From CAYHXN01 sp964360605 (GTDB taxonomy: Bacteria > Patescibacteriota > Minisyncoccia > UBA6257 > WO2-44-18): 23,213 nt of DNA. How positions within the stretch are numbered: position 1 is the stretch's first letter; each line of letters opens with the position of its first letter. The position numbers and the translations under genes are program-made. The notes beneath the pieces were generated by a model. The model did no database searches. It saw only the letters and a program-made list of their open reading frames with translations, and was not told the origin of the DNA. Location of the stretch: the NCBI GenBank assembly GCA_964360605.1, contig CAYHXN010000007.1, positions 1 to 23,213 on the forward strand. The letters run 5' to 3'. Below are positions 13,617-20,835 of the stretch, piece after piece.

Positions 13617-13965
13617 TAAGCGCCTTTTCTACGACATTAAGTATCAGAACGGATCCCAGTGTTATGGCTAAACCGATAACCGAAGAAAGAATAATCTTTT
13701 TCCCGTCCTTTAAGCGTTCTTCCGAACCCCCTGCGGTCATTATAACAAATCCTCCATAGGTGATAAAAACGATTGCTAACAGTCCAGCGGCATCTATCAG
13801 AAGAAGAATTATATTTTTTATGAAAAAGATAAAGTGCTGTAACGTGCATTGTACTCCCTCGCAATTGATGAGCGGAAGTTTCGGAAATATTTGCGCGAAA
13901 ACCGGACTAACCACTAGAGAATAGCTAATGGCCACCAAGACAATGAAAATTAATTTTTTATTCAT
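13597..13965 (-). CDS. CPR T4SS-type pilin, paralogue 1
   Basis: A 122-residue pilin-like protein with a signal peptide (1-24, SPVFAQI), a short cysteine-containing segment (INCEGVQCTLQ) and two hydrophobic helices around TAGGSEERLKDGKKI. It is the most divergent of the four paralogues. The ATG lies 2 nt after the stop of the solute-binding-protein gene, so the two are surely co-transcribed. Its C-terminus (GIIGN) runs into a 7-bp-period repeat, so the last residues may be repeat-derived. Confidence 0.85.
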   Translation of the reverse strand: MNKKLIFIVLVAISYSLVVSPVFAQIFPKLPLINCEGVQCTLQHFIFFIKNIILLLIDAAGLLAIVFITYGGFVIMTAGGSEERLKDGKKIILSSVIGLAITLGSVLILNVVEKALKGIIGN

Positions 13966-13967
13966 AA

Positions 13968-15245
13968 TTATCGGCGTTTCGTCATTAAATTAGAAATCGT
14001 GTCCTCGGCCTGTTGAAGTGCCTGCGGTGCTGTCAGTCGTCCGCTAATTGTTTCTTCTATGGCTTTGGAAAAAGCATTGTCCACAATCACATTGTCTATT
14101 TGGGGCCAGGATCTCGCGGTGAGAGCTTGTTTCGCGAAGATTCCCAATTCCTGATTATTATAGCTCGGGATTAGGGTGCGTAGAGCTGGTGGCTTTCCGG
14201 TGAGCTGGAGATATTTACGGGAAACATCAGAATTCGCGGTCAGGTACAAGATGAAATCCCAAGCAAGGGCCGGATTGGGGCTTTTGGCGGAGACCGCGAG
14301 TCCCCAATAATTAGCAATATTCACTGCCGTTTTAGCGTCACTCGGTTGCGGCATGGCGGCAATGGCAAAATTCAAAAACGGATTCTTTTCTTTAAGAATG
14401 GCTACCTGGTGGGCATAATTGAAAATCACGGCAGTTTGCCCCTCGGCAAAGCTATCTATGGAATAGGGGAGACTTTCCGACCAAGTATAAAATTCGTTAC
14501 GGGGATTAGAAAATTGAGTATAAAAGTTAAGAGGGTCTATGCCCTCGCGAGCAAAGGAGGCGCGCGAGAAGTCGTCTTCCACCATCTTGATCCCGGTTTG
14601 GAGCATTAGAAGATTCAAAATATCACTGCCGCGGTTAACGCTTTTATTGGAACCGCCAATGGCCGCCGCCGCTTTTTGGGGTCGGCCGGTGCGGTCTAAC
14701 TCTCGGACTTTTTTCACCATTTCCTGGAATTCTGTCCAAGTTGTCGGCGGCACCGCGATGCCTTTCGTATCAAAAATATCCTTATTATAGAACATCGCTA
14801 AGGTGTCCAGATAAAGAGGTAGGGCATAAATTACGCCGTCCGGGGCAAAATCTTGTTCAACCACGGTCGGGAAAATTCCTCGGAATGAAGAAAGAGAGAG
14901 TTGGCTATCGGTCAGCGGCCAGAGTTTATCAAAATGCTTCGGTAGCCAGCTATTGTGGAACATAAAAAGATCCGGGCTTTGCGGCGTTGCCAGTTGATTG
15001 ATTAAATCGTTTTCGTAATTCGCGGCGCTAATTTGTTGATAAACAATCTCTGCCCGCGGCCGTAATCTTTTATAATCATTGATTATTTCATTCATTACCG
15101 CCGGATCGTCAAAAACGCCCCAAAGAGTCAGCGTGCCGGACAACTCTGCCGGCCCGTTTCGTCGAACTCCAAAAATAACCACCAGCAAAATCAAACCAAC
15201 CAAAAAAATCCCCCCAAGAATAAAAACAATCTTTGTTTTGTCCAT
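13968..15245 (-). CDS. Membrane-anchored extracellular solute-binding protein, family 1
   Basis: A 425-residue protein with an N-terminal membrane anchor (about 4-25, TKIVFILGGIFLVGLILLVVIFG) and no lipobox cysteine. The rest follows the family 1 (MalE-like, sugar-type) binding-protein fold: SGTLTLWGVFDD, NDYKRLRPRAEIVYQ, SPDLFMFHNSWLP, YALPLYLDTLAMFYNKDIF, PPTTWTEFQEMVKK and ANYWGLAVSA...PALAWDFILYL. A start 24 nt further upstream (15269) exists but would precede the -10 box; the ATG at 15245 lies 7 nt after the -10 and is preferred (leaderless). No ABC permease or ATPase is in the window; instead the gene heads an operon of T4SS-type pilins, so it may present a ligand to a pilus or surface structure rather than to an ABC importer. 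That is inference. Confidence 0.88.
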   Translation of the reverse strand: MDKTKIVFILGGIFLVGLILLVVIFGVRRNGPAELSGTLTLWGVFDDPAVMNEIINDYKRLRPRAEIVYQQISAANYENDLINQLATPQSPDLFMFHNSWLPKHFDKLWPLTDSQLSLSSFRGIFPTVVEQDFAPDGVIYALPLYLDTLAMFYNKDIFDTKGIAVPPTTWTEFQEMVKKVRELDRTGRPQKAAAAIGGSNKSVNRGSDILNLLMLQTGIKMVEDDFSRASFAREGIDPLNFYTQFSNPRNEFYTWSESLPYSIDSFAEGQTAVIFNYAHQVAILKEKNPFLNFAIAAMPQPSDAKTAVNIANYWGLAVSAKSPNPALAWDFILYLTANSDVSRKYLQLTGKPPALRTLIPSYNNQELGIFAKQALTARSWPQIDNVIVDNAFSKAIEETISGRLTAPQALQQAEDTISNLMTKRR

Positions 15246-15252
15246 TACCTTT

Positions 15253-15261
15253 ATTATAACA
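15253..15261 (-). promoter_or_regulatory. Extended -10 promoter of the SBP-pilin operon
   Basis: TGtTATAAT on the minus strand (15261-15253), with 7 nt to the ATG. The 18-nt context (15249-15266) is identical to the one at 12805-12822. No good -35 is seen; the -35 region is made of heptamer repeats. Confidence 0.75.
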
Positions 15262-15266
15262 AAATC

Positions 15267-15294
15267 CAAATTTCAAAATCCAAATGTCAAATGA
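15267..15294. repeat. Heptamer-period repeat
   Basis: Units CAAATTT, CAAAATC, CAAATGT, CAAATGA at exactly 7 bp. It spans the stop codon of the four-helix-bundle gene and the upstream part of the SBP promoter. Confidence 0.85.
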
Positions 15295-15685
15295 CCGATT
15301 TTCTGTTTTTAATGATTGCCGAAAATATTAAACTCAATTCCTTGGCTTCCTGCCAAAGCTTCTTACAGGTATCTGTATTTTGTAAATCTGCTTTGGAAAT
15401 CATTCTAAACCAGTGCATTGTTTCCTTAGATTCTTTTTTACAAAGACTGATTTTGTAGAAGAAGTCTTTTTTGGATTCCGCTCCATCGGCTTCCATATAA
15501 TTGGCGCCTACGCTTGTTGCTGACCTAACAACCTGGCTTATTAAAGAATAATTGATAGGCGATTTAGGAAGTAATTTAACAAAATCTATAACGACTTCAC
15601 CAAATTTCGCAGTTCTTTCCGCCAAGTCGTACTTTTTTGTAATTTGAGTTTCGTCATTTGTCATTTGGGCTTTGACATTAGTCAT
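15287..15685 (-). CDS. Four-helix-bundle protein (23S rRNA-intervening-sequence family)
   Basis: A 132-residue protein of the four-helix-bundle/IVS-type family. Key features: KKYDLAERTAKFGE, LLPKSPINYSLISQVVRSATSVGANYMEADGAESKKDF and CKKESKETMHWFRMI, all typical, and a final helix LWQEAKELSLIFSAIIK. Family knowledge: first found in spirochaete 23S rRNA inserts, now common as free-standing genes, notably in CPR; they form small homo-oligomers of unknown role. The ATG at 15685 shares its A with the gyrA stop (TAATG), implying coupling; an ATG at 15664 is the alternative and fits the family's usual length better. The extra N-terminal residues (TNVKAQMTNDETQIT) are encoded by 7-bp-period repeats. 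Confidence 0.87.
   Translation of the reverse strand: MTNVKAQMTNDETQITKKYDLAERTAKFGEVVIDFVKLLPKSPINYSLISQVVRSATSVGANYMEADGAESKKDFFYKISLCKKESKETMHWFRMISKADLQNTDTCKKLWQEAKELSLIFSAIIKNRKSVI
15633..15674. repeat. Heptamer-period repeat in a gene start
   Basis: Six consecutive 7-bp units on the plus strand (TTTTTTG, TAATTTG, AGTTTCG, TCATTTG, TCATTTG, GGCTTTG), each ending TTG or TCG. They encode the N-terminal tail of the four-helix-bundle protein. Confidence 0.8.
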
Positions 15686-18147
15686 TAAAGACAAACTATC
15701 CCAGTCACTTTGTCTCCAGCGTTTAGATTCATAATTCTTACTCCTTGCGTGGCACGGCCGGCAATGCGGACGCTGGCAAGCGGAGTGCGGATAATCTGTC
15801 CCTTATTTGAAATGGCGAGAATTTCGGTTTCTTCATCAACTAAGTGAGCGGCGACAATTTGGCCAGTCTTAGAAGTAACTTGCGCGGCTTTGATGCCGGA
15901 ACCGCCGCGCCCCTGAACACGGTATTGAGAAAGGGGAGTTTGTTTGCCGTAGCCATTGGACATCACGACTAACAAACGGGGATTTTGCTTTTTAAACTGG
16001 GCGCTGATAATTTCCATAAAACTGACGCGGTTATCTTTTTTCAACCGGATTGCCCGCACGCCGGCGGCAGTTCTGCCCATAGGCCTTGCTTGAGATTCTT
16101 TGAAGCGAATAGACTGGCCATTCGCGGTGGTAATTAAAATCTCATCACTGCCACTGGAAAGCTTCACCCAATTCAGGGAATCGTCGCCCTTGAGATTGAT
16201 GGCGATAATACCGGTACGCCGGATGTTATCAAAAGCGTCCAGGGTAGTTTTTTTAATCAACCCGTTTTTCGTGACCATCACAAGATAACCCTTGCTTCCG
16301 GTCGGATGGGCGACGATGGCCGTAACGTTTTCTTCAGTCGGAATTTCTAAAAAATTATGCACCGGTTTGCCTTTAGCTGTGCGAGTACCGGCAGGAATTT
16401 CATAAACCTTGGTCTTAAAGACGCGCCCCCTATCGGTAAAAAAGAGAATGTCGTCATGGGTGTTGGCGGTTGAGAAATGAGTAAGAAAATCTTCATCCGC
16501 GACTTCTGATCCGATTAATCCCTTGCCGCCGCGCTTCTGCGATTTAAAACTAGTCGGCGGAATACGCTTAATATATCCGCTGGAAGAAAGGGTAATTATC
16601 GTTTCTTCTTTAGGAACCAAGTCTTCCTCTCTAAATTCTTTCAAACCAGTCGCCACTACTCTAGTGCGTCGTTCATCACCGTACTTATTCATTAATTCCG
16701 TTAGTTCGTCCTTAATCATTTTTAAAATCTTAGCCGGACTTTTTAGTAAAATATTTAGTTCGGCAATCAACTTTTTCTTTTCTGCCAACTCATCCTCAAT
16801 TTTTTTGCGTTCTAAATTGGCAAGTGTTTGCAAGCGCATTTCCAAAATCGCGTTGGCCTGAAGTTCGCTGAATTTGAAATTTTTGACTAAATTTTTATGG
16901 GCATCCTCGCGGTCTTTAGATTTTTTAATAGTCGCGATGACTTTGTCTATAATAGAGAGAGCCTTGGAGAGGCCGGTGAGGATATGGGCGCGCTCCTCGG
17001 CTTTTTTGAGTTCGTATTGGGCTCGGCGTGTGACCACCTCCTTGCGATGTTCAATATAAGCGGCTAAAACATCTTTAAGCGCCATCAACCGCGGTTGGAG
17101 GCCTCCGGCGAGCGCCAGCATATTAAGATGGAAGTCTTTTTGAAGATCGGTGAATTGGTAAAGTTGATTTAGAATCTTTTGTGGCGAAGCGTCATTCTTA
17201 AGTTCAATGACAATGCCTAATCCTTTTCTATCCGATTCATCCCGGACATCACGGATACCCTCAAGCTTTTTGTCCGTGACCAGCTCCGCGATTTTAGTAA
17301 TCAGCTCTGCCTTGTTGACTTGATAGGGGATTTCGGTGATTTCAATATAGTGTTGTTGGCGGCCACTTTCCCCTTTTTTCTCTTTTATTTCCGCGAAACC
17401 CCGACAAGTCATTGAACCGCGGCCGGTGGCGTAAGCTTCGGAAATGGCTTTTTTATCGTAAATAATGCCGCCAGTCGGAAAATCCGGTCCTTGGATAAAC
17501 TCCATCAATTCTTCGTGGCTGGCTTTAGGATTATCAATAAGGTGCAAAATAGCTCTAGAAACTTCGGTGAGATTGTGGGGCGGGATATTAGTGGCCATGC
17601 CGACCGCGATGCCAACACTACCATTGATTAAAAGATTGGGAAGTTTGGCGGGCATGACCTTTGGTTCTTGATAAGAACCATCGTAGTTTGCTTGCCAATT
17701 CACGGTTTCCTTTTCAATATCTAATAGAAGCTCATCGGAAATTTTAGAGAGCCGGGCTTCCGTGTAACGCATAGCGGCGGCGTTGTCGCCGTCAATACTG
17801 CCGAAGTTTCCTTGTCCTTGAATAAGCGGATAGCGGAGAGAAAAGTCCTGCGCCATGCGAACCAAAGAATCATAGATTGCCGAGTCTCCGTGGGGGTGGT
17901 AGCGCGCCATTACGTAACCGACGGTATTCGCGGATTTGCGGAACTTTGTTCCGGCAGTAATGCCGCTTTCCCACATCGCCCACAAAACACGGCGATGCAC
18001 CGGCTTTAAGCCGTCTCGGACGTCCGGCAGGGCGCGCGAAACAATAACGGACATCGCGTAATCCAAGTAAGACTCCTGAAGTTCGTCGCTTATTTCCCGT
18101 TCTTCAACGCCGATTTTTTGGTTTGGTTTTTTCTCTTCTTTTTTCAT
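15685..18147 (-). CDS. gyrA: DNA gyrase subunit A
   Basis: An 820-residue type II topoisomerase subunit that cuts and rejoins DNA to let GyrB-driven strand passage add negative supercoils. N-terminal breakage-reunion domain: catalytic Y128 in AAAMRYTEAR, HPHGDSAIYD with S89 and D93 (the positions matching E. coli S83 and D87, both in the quinolone-sensitive state). A long coiled-coil tower region is about 360-480. C-terminal beta-pinwheel from about 510, with the GyrA box QKRGGKG at 537-543, which separates it from ParC. Variation: VGYVMARYHPHGD has Y and A where the family mostly has D and G. No gyrB in the window. The start has no Shine-Dalgarno; a long inverted-repeat region lies just upstream. 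Confidence 0.97.
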   Translation of the reverse strand: MKKEEKKPNQKIGVEEREISDELQESYLDYAMSVIVSRALPDVRDGLKPVHRRVLWAMWESGITAGTKFRKSANTVGYVMARYHPHGDSAIYDSLVRMAQDFSLRYPLIQGQGNFGSIDGDNAAAMRYTEARLSKISDELLLDIEKETVNWQANYDGSYQEPKVMPAKLPNLLINGSVGIAVGMATNIPPHNLTEVSRAILHLIDNPKASHEELMEFIQGPDFPTGGIIYDKKAISEAYATGRGSMTCRGFAEIKEKKGESGRQQHYIEITEIPYQVNKAELITKIAELVTDKKLEGIRDVRDESDRKGLGIVIELKNDASPQKILNQLYQFTDLQKDFHLNMLALAGGLQPRLMALKDVLAAYIEHRKEVVTRRAQYELKKAEERAHILTGLSKALSIIDKVIATIKKSKDREDAHKNLVKNFKFSELQANAILEMRLQTLANLERKKIEDELAEKKKLIAELNILLKSPAKILKMIKDELTELMNKYGDERRTRVVATGLKEFREEDLVPKEETIITLSSSGYIKRIPPTSFKSQKRGGKGLIGSEVADEDFLTHFSTANTHDDILFFTDRGRVFKTKVYEIPAGTRTAKGKPVHNFLEIPTEENVTAIVAHPTGSKGYLVMVTKNGLIKKTTLDAFDNIRRTGIIAINLKGDDSLNWVKLSSGSDEILITTANGQSIRFKESQARPMGRTAAGVRAIRLKKDNRVSFMEIISAQFKKQNPRLLVVMSNGYGKQTPLSQYRVQGRGGSGIKAAQVTSKTGQIVAAHLVDEETEILAISNKGQIIRTPLASVRIAGRATQGVRIMNLNAGDKVTGIVCL

Positions 18148-18155
18148 ATGTAGAA

Positions 18156-18246
18156 ATACTAATTACGAATCAAGACTAATTAGGCTAATGGCGAATAATA
18201 AATAATATTAGTCATTGGTTTAATTAGCGTCATTAGTAATTAGTAT
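18156..18246. repeat. Inverted repeat made of TAAT-rich short units
   Basis: Perfect 11-bp arms ATACTAATTAC/GTAATTAGTAT (18156-18166 and 18236-18246) enclose more, imperfectly paired ACTAATT/CTAATGG-type units at about 7-9 bp intervals. The same words recur at 18612-18655 (CTAATTACTAATGACACTAA). It fills the gap between gyrA and the next gene. Confidence 0.7.
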
Positions 18247-18248
18247 CG

Positions 18249-18608
18249 TTATGGCAGCGATGTTTTTGGTAATTCTGGCATATTTTCCAAAACAAAGTTT
18301 CTTTGAGAGTTGCTGATAGTAAAATTATTTTTTTGCGAAAAGACATTAGACAAGCCGTCGGAGGCGGTCTTTATAAAAGCGGTTAAGGTTGATTTAAAAC
18401 TTAGGCCAGCATCATTATTTTTTTTAGAAACAGATTGCGCTAGCGGTGGATTTTGAACTAGGCCCGTTTGTCCATTAAGGAGGCCGTTTTTGGCGTAGAA
18501 AAACCAAAGCGTTACTACAACTATCATTGCTATCCCGCTAAAAACGAAAAGCCAAACTTTTTTTGTGGCTTCATCGGCTTGCCGCAGTTTTTTAATGAAT
18601 TGTTTCAT
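18249..18608 (-). CDS. Small single-pass membrane protein
   Basis: A 119-residue protein with a charged N-terminus (MKQFIKKLRQADEATKK), one membrane helix (about 18-38, VWLFVFSGIAMIVVVTLWFFY) and an exposed Ser/Asn-rich tail ending NMPELPKTSLP. The layout resembles small accessory membrane proteins often placed by gyrA in CPR contigs, but I do not recognise a family. It is in line with the MBL-fold gene upstream (44 nt) and gyrA downstream (about 100 nt), all on the minus strand, with TAAT-rich repeats in both gaps. No Shine-Dalgarno. Coding status rests on the full open frame and membrane-protein composition. Confidence 0.65.
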   Translation of the reverse strand: MKQFIKKLRQADEATKKVWLFVFSGIAMIVVVTLWFFYAKNGLLNGQTGLVQNPPLAQSVSKKNNDAGLSFKSTLTAFIKTASDGLSNVFSQKNNFTISNSQRNFVLENMPELPKTSLP

Positions 18609-18652
18609 GAATAGTGCTAATTACTAATGACACTAATTAAGCTAATGTCTAA

Positions 18653-19183
18653 TTAGTTTTTTAATATAATTATCTTTGTCGCTTGCGGCAGGTCTTTGGC
18701 TTTAATCACCAGTTTTTCCTGAACTTCCGATTTTCCGCCGAAAGATTCTGCCGCGGACTTAGCGTTTTTGGCGAAAGAAGGAATTATAATTTTCGGCTCC
18801 AAAATTTTAACTTGCTTAGCAAGGGTCGCGGGCACAAAAGCAATGTCTATGGGGCCGAGCTTGGAAAGCGAAGCGGGGTCGGAAATTTTGTCGGCGTTGC
18901 CGAAGAAAGCTAATCGGAGATCGTCGGTTCTCACGGCATAGACGGAATGAATAACCCCACCTTTCGCTTCCAAAGGAATCCCTAAAATTTCAATTTCTTT
19001 TGCCTCGTATTCTCCGGGACCGGAAATTTCCAATTCTACCGGCGGGAAGACCTGTTTTTTAGAGTCCCATTCGGTTTTAAGCAAAATATCGGCCTTAAGG
19101 CGATTGTCTACGGGGTCGGTTACTATGACAACATCTCCAACTTGCACCCGAAAACATCCTTCACCGTGATAGGTAATTACCAT
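18653..19183 (-). CDS. Metallo-beta-lactamase-fold protein lacking the HxHxDH motif
   Basis: A 176-residue protein of the UlaG/YtnP-like branch of the MBL fold. It begins MVITYHGEGCFRVQVGDVVIVTDP, matching the usual first strands with H6. Where the family has the metal motif after the ADI strand (HxHxDH), this one reads KADILLKTEWDSKKQ, so the zinc ligands are gone and the loop shortened. Later strands remain (GPGEYEAKEIEILGIPLE, LRLAFFGNAD, IDIAFVPA, KIIIPSF). The protein is likely a non-catalytic or altered member. Length is shorter than typical (about 210-230). The gene heads a minus-strand run toward gyrA and is divergent from rpsA. No good Shine-Dalgarno. Confidence 0.75.
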   Translation of the reverse strand: MVITYHGEGCFRVQVGDVVIVTDPVDNRLKADILLKTEWDSKKQVFPPVELEISGPGEYEAKEIEILGIPLEAKGGVIHSVYAVRTDDLRLAFFGNADKISDPASLSKLGPIDIAFVPATLAKQVKILEPKIIIPSFAKNAKSAAESFGGKSEVQEKLVIKAKDLPQATKIIILKN

Positions 19184-19327
19184 ATATTAATACAGTTTAT
19201 CACAAAGAGCGGACAAAAAACAATGACAGTGTATTTGCTTTTTTATGGGGTTTTGCGCTATGCTTTGTAATGCTAATCCGTGATTTTCGTACTTTACGTA
19301 AGTTTTCGTATTTCGTAAGAGTTATAT

Positions 19328-20413
19328 ATGACCAACACAAAGAATTCCTATCTAAACACGTTATTGAAAAGCGAGAGCCGAGTTATTTTAGTTTTGAAGC
19401 CCGGCGATTTAGTGGAGGGAGTTTTTTTACGCCGTAAAGCTAAAGCCGTTTATTTTGATCTTGGCGCTTTTGGTACCGGCATAGTTTATGGCGCGGAATT
19501 AATGAACGCTAAAGAAATTTTGAATAAATTAAATCCTGGAGACAAGGTGGCCGCTAAAATAATTGACGCGGAAAATGAAGACGGCTATGCCGAACTTTCA
19601 CTGGCCGAAGCCGGCAAACAAAAGACTTGGCAGCAAATCAAAGAGTTGGCCGAAAGCGGTGAAATCATTACTTTAAAAGCTACCGGAGCTAACAGCGGCG
19701 GATTAACGGTGGATTTTGTTGACGTGCGCGGTTTCGTTCCGGTGTCCCAGCTTTCTAGCGAGCATTATCCGAAAGTTGACGACGGAGACCGCAACAAGAT
19801 TATAGAGGAGCTTAAAAAATTGATTGGCCAAGAATTAAAACTTAAGGTTTTGGATGTTAACGCGCGAACTAATAAGCTTATTTTCTCCGAACGGGAGGTG
19901 GTCAGCGAAGCCAATATGAAGGAATTGCTATCTAAATATAAGGTAGGCGACTTAATAGACGGCATTATTTCCGGAGTTGCCAGCTTTGGAGCATTCATGC
20001 GTTTCGCGGACAATCCGAAGATTGAGGGATTGATTCATGTTTCTGAATTAGCTCATAAAATCGTTGAGAATCCAAAAGAAATTGTTAAGGTGGACGAGGC
20101 CGTAAAAGCTAAGATAGTAGATATTAAGGAGGGTCGTGTTTCACTTTCGTTAAAAGCGCTTCAAGCCGACCCGTGGGTTGATGCTGATAAGAAAATCCTA
20201 TCTGGTCAGGATATTTCCGGCGATGTAATTAAATTTTATCCTTTCGGCGCCTTTATTAATTTAGAAGGCGGTTTGCAAGGAATGGTTCACGTTTCCGAAT
20301 TCGGCGGGGTAGACGAAATGAAAAAGCAATTGGAGGTCGGAAAATCTTATACCTTCAAGGTGGATTCCGTAAAAGCGGCGGAAAAAAGAATCGTCCTCAA
20401 AGTTAAAAAGTAA
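19328..20413 (+). CDS. rpsA: 30S ribosomal protein S1 (four S1 domains)
   Basis: A 361-residue protein with four OB-fold S1 domains: about 23-90 (GDLVEGVFLRRKAKAVYFDLG), 108-185 (GEIITLKATGANSGGLTVDF), 207-280 (GDLIDGIISGVASFGAFMRF) and 293-360 (GDVIKFYPFGAFINLEGGLQG). Domains 3 and 4 keep the FGAF and GLIHVSE/GMVHVSE signatures. S1 helps mRNA bind the small subunit; four domains is shorter than the six of enterobacteria and usual in many other bacteria. No Shine-Dalgarno; the upstream gap (19184-19327) is AT-rich, with a short repeat TTTTCGTA twice (19285-19310) and no promoter I would insist on. Followed by a hairpin of heptamer repeats, then rpsO. Confidence 0.92.
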   Translation: MTNTKNSYLNTLLKSESRVILVLKPGDLVEGVFLRRKAKAVYFDLGAFGTGIVYGAELMNAKEILNKLNPGDKVAAKIIDAENEDGYAELSLAEAGKQKTWQQIKELAESGEIITLKATGANSGGLTVDFVDVRGFVPVSQLSSEHYPKVDDGDRNKIIEELKKLIGQELKLKVLDVNARTNKLIFSEREVVSEANMKELLSKYKVGDLIDGIISGVASFGAFMRFADNPKIEGLIHVSELAHKIVENPKEIVKVDEAVKAKIVDIKEGRVSLSLKALQADPWVDADKKILSGQDISGDVIKFYPFGAFINLEGGLQGMVHVSEFGGVDEMKKQLEVGKSYTFKVDSVKAAEKRIVLKVKK

Positions 20414-20424
20414 TTTTTGTTTTC

Positions 20425-20478
20425 AGTATCATGTATCAAGAACCGGGACTTGATACTTGATACTTGATACTTGATACT
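20425..20478 (+). repeat. TTGATAC heptamer array and hairpin before rpsO
   Basis: Four tandem copies of TTGATAC (from 20450) form an array; 16-base arms 20425-20440 and 20449-20464 pair with one mismatch around the loop AACCGGGA. The array contains TTGATA (20450-20455) and GATACT (20473-20478) exactly 17 bp apart, a workable -35/-10 pair whose -10 ends 6 nt before the rpsO ATG. Confidence 0.75.
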
Positions 20479-20484
20479 AAATTT

Positions 20485-20748
20485 ATGCTAACTTCCAGAA
20501 AGAAAAAAATAATTATCAAAGAACACGGAGCTCACGAGACTGATACCGGATCAGCCGCTGTTCAAGTCGGGATTTTAACCAAACGGATTGAAGAGTTGAC
20601 CGGTCATTTAAAAAAGAACCCCAAAGACAACCACTCTCGCCGCGGACTTCTTTTAATGGTCGGTAAGCGTCGCCGATTGTTAAAATATCTGGAAAAAACC
20701 GACCCTAAGTCGTATAACAGTTTAATCAAAAAATTAGGTTTAAAATAA
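20485..20748 (+). CDS. rpsO: 30S ribosomal protein S15
   Basis: An 87-residue protein, the normal S15 length. Signatures: EHGAHETDTGSAAVQVGILTKRIEELTGHLKKNPKDNHSRRGLLLMVGKRRRLLKYL, with the conserved DTGS, H and SRRGL positions that contact 16S rRNA. The ATG at 20485 is preferred over a TTG at 20464, because the earlier codons are translated TTGATAC repeats and would add residues unlike any S15. The rpsO-pnp neighbourhood is conserved in many bacteria; here a NYN-domain nuclease gene is inserted between the two. Confidence 0.96.
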   Translation: MLTSRKKKIIIKEHGAHETDTGSAAVQVGILTKRIEELTGHLKKNPKDNHSRRGLLLMVGKRRRLLKYLEKTDPKSYNSLIKKLGLK

Positions 20749-20755
20749 TTATCGG

Positions 20756-20824
20756 GTCATTGGTCGCTAAGTCATTGAGTTATTTTATTCTCTTAATGAC
20801 TAAATATCTTAGTGACTAAATGAC
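20756..20824. repeat. Inverted heptamer-like repeat between rpsO and the NYN gene
   Basis: The left arm (20756-20779, GTCATTGGTCGCTAAGTC...) is nearly the reverse complement of the right arm (20790-20824), built from TAGTGACTAAATGAC-like words at about 7-bp steps. It could form a long stem with an AT-rich loop; no T-run follows directly, so a terminator role is doubtful. Confidence 0.65.
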
Positions 20825-20835
20825 TTTTGTAATAA

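Noticed and set aside
15246..15269. Longer start for the solute-binding protein at 15269
   Set aside because: It would lie upstream of the extended -10 promoter at 15253-15261 and adds eight residues before a clean membrane anchor.
20450..20477. TTGATAC array as a CRISPR or other spacer array
   Set aside because: Units are 7 bp with no spacers and no cas genes nearby.
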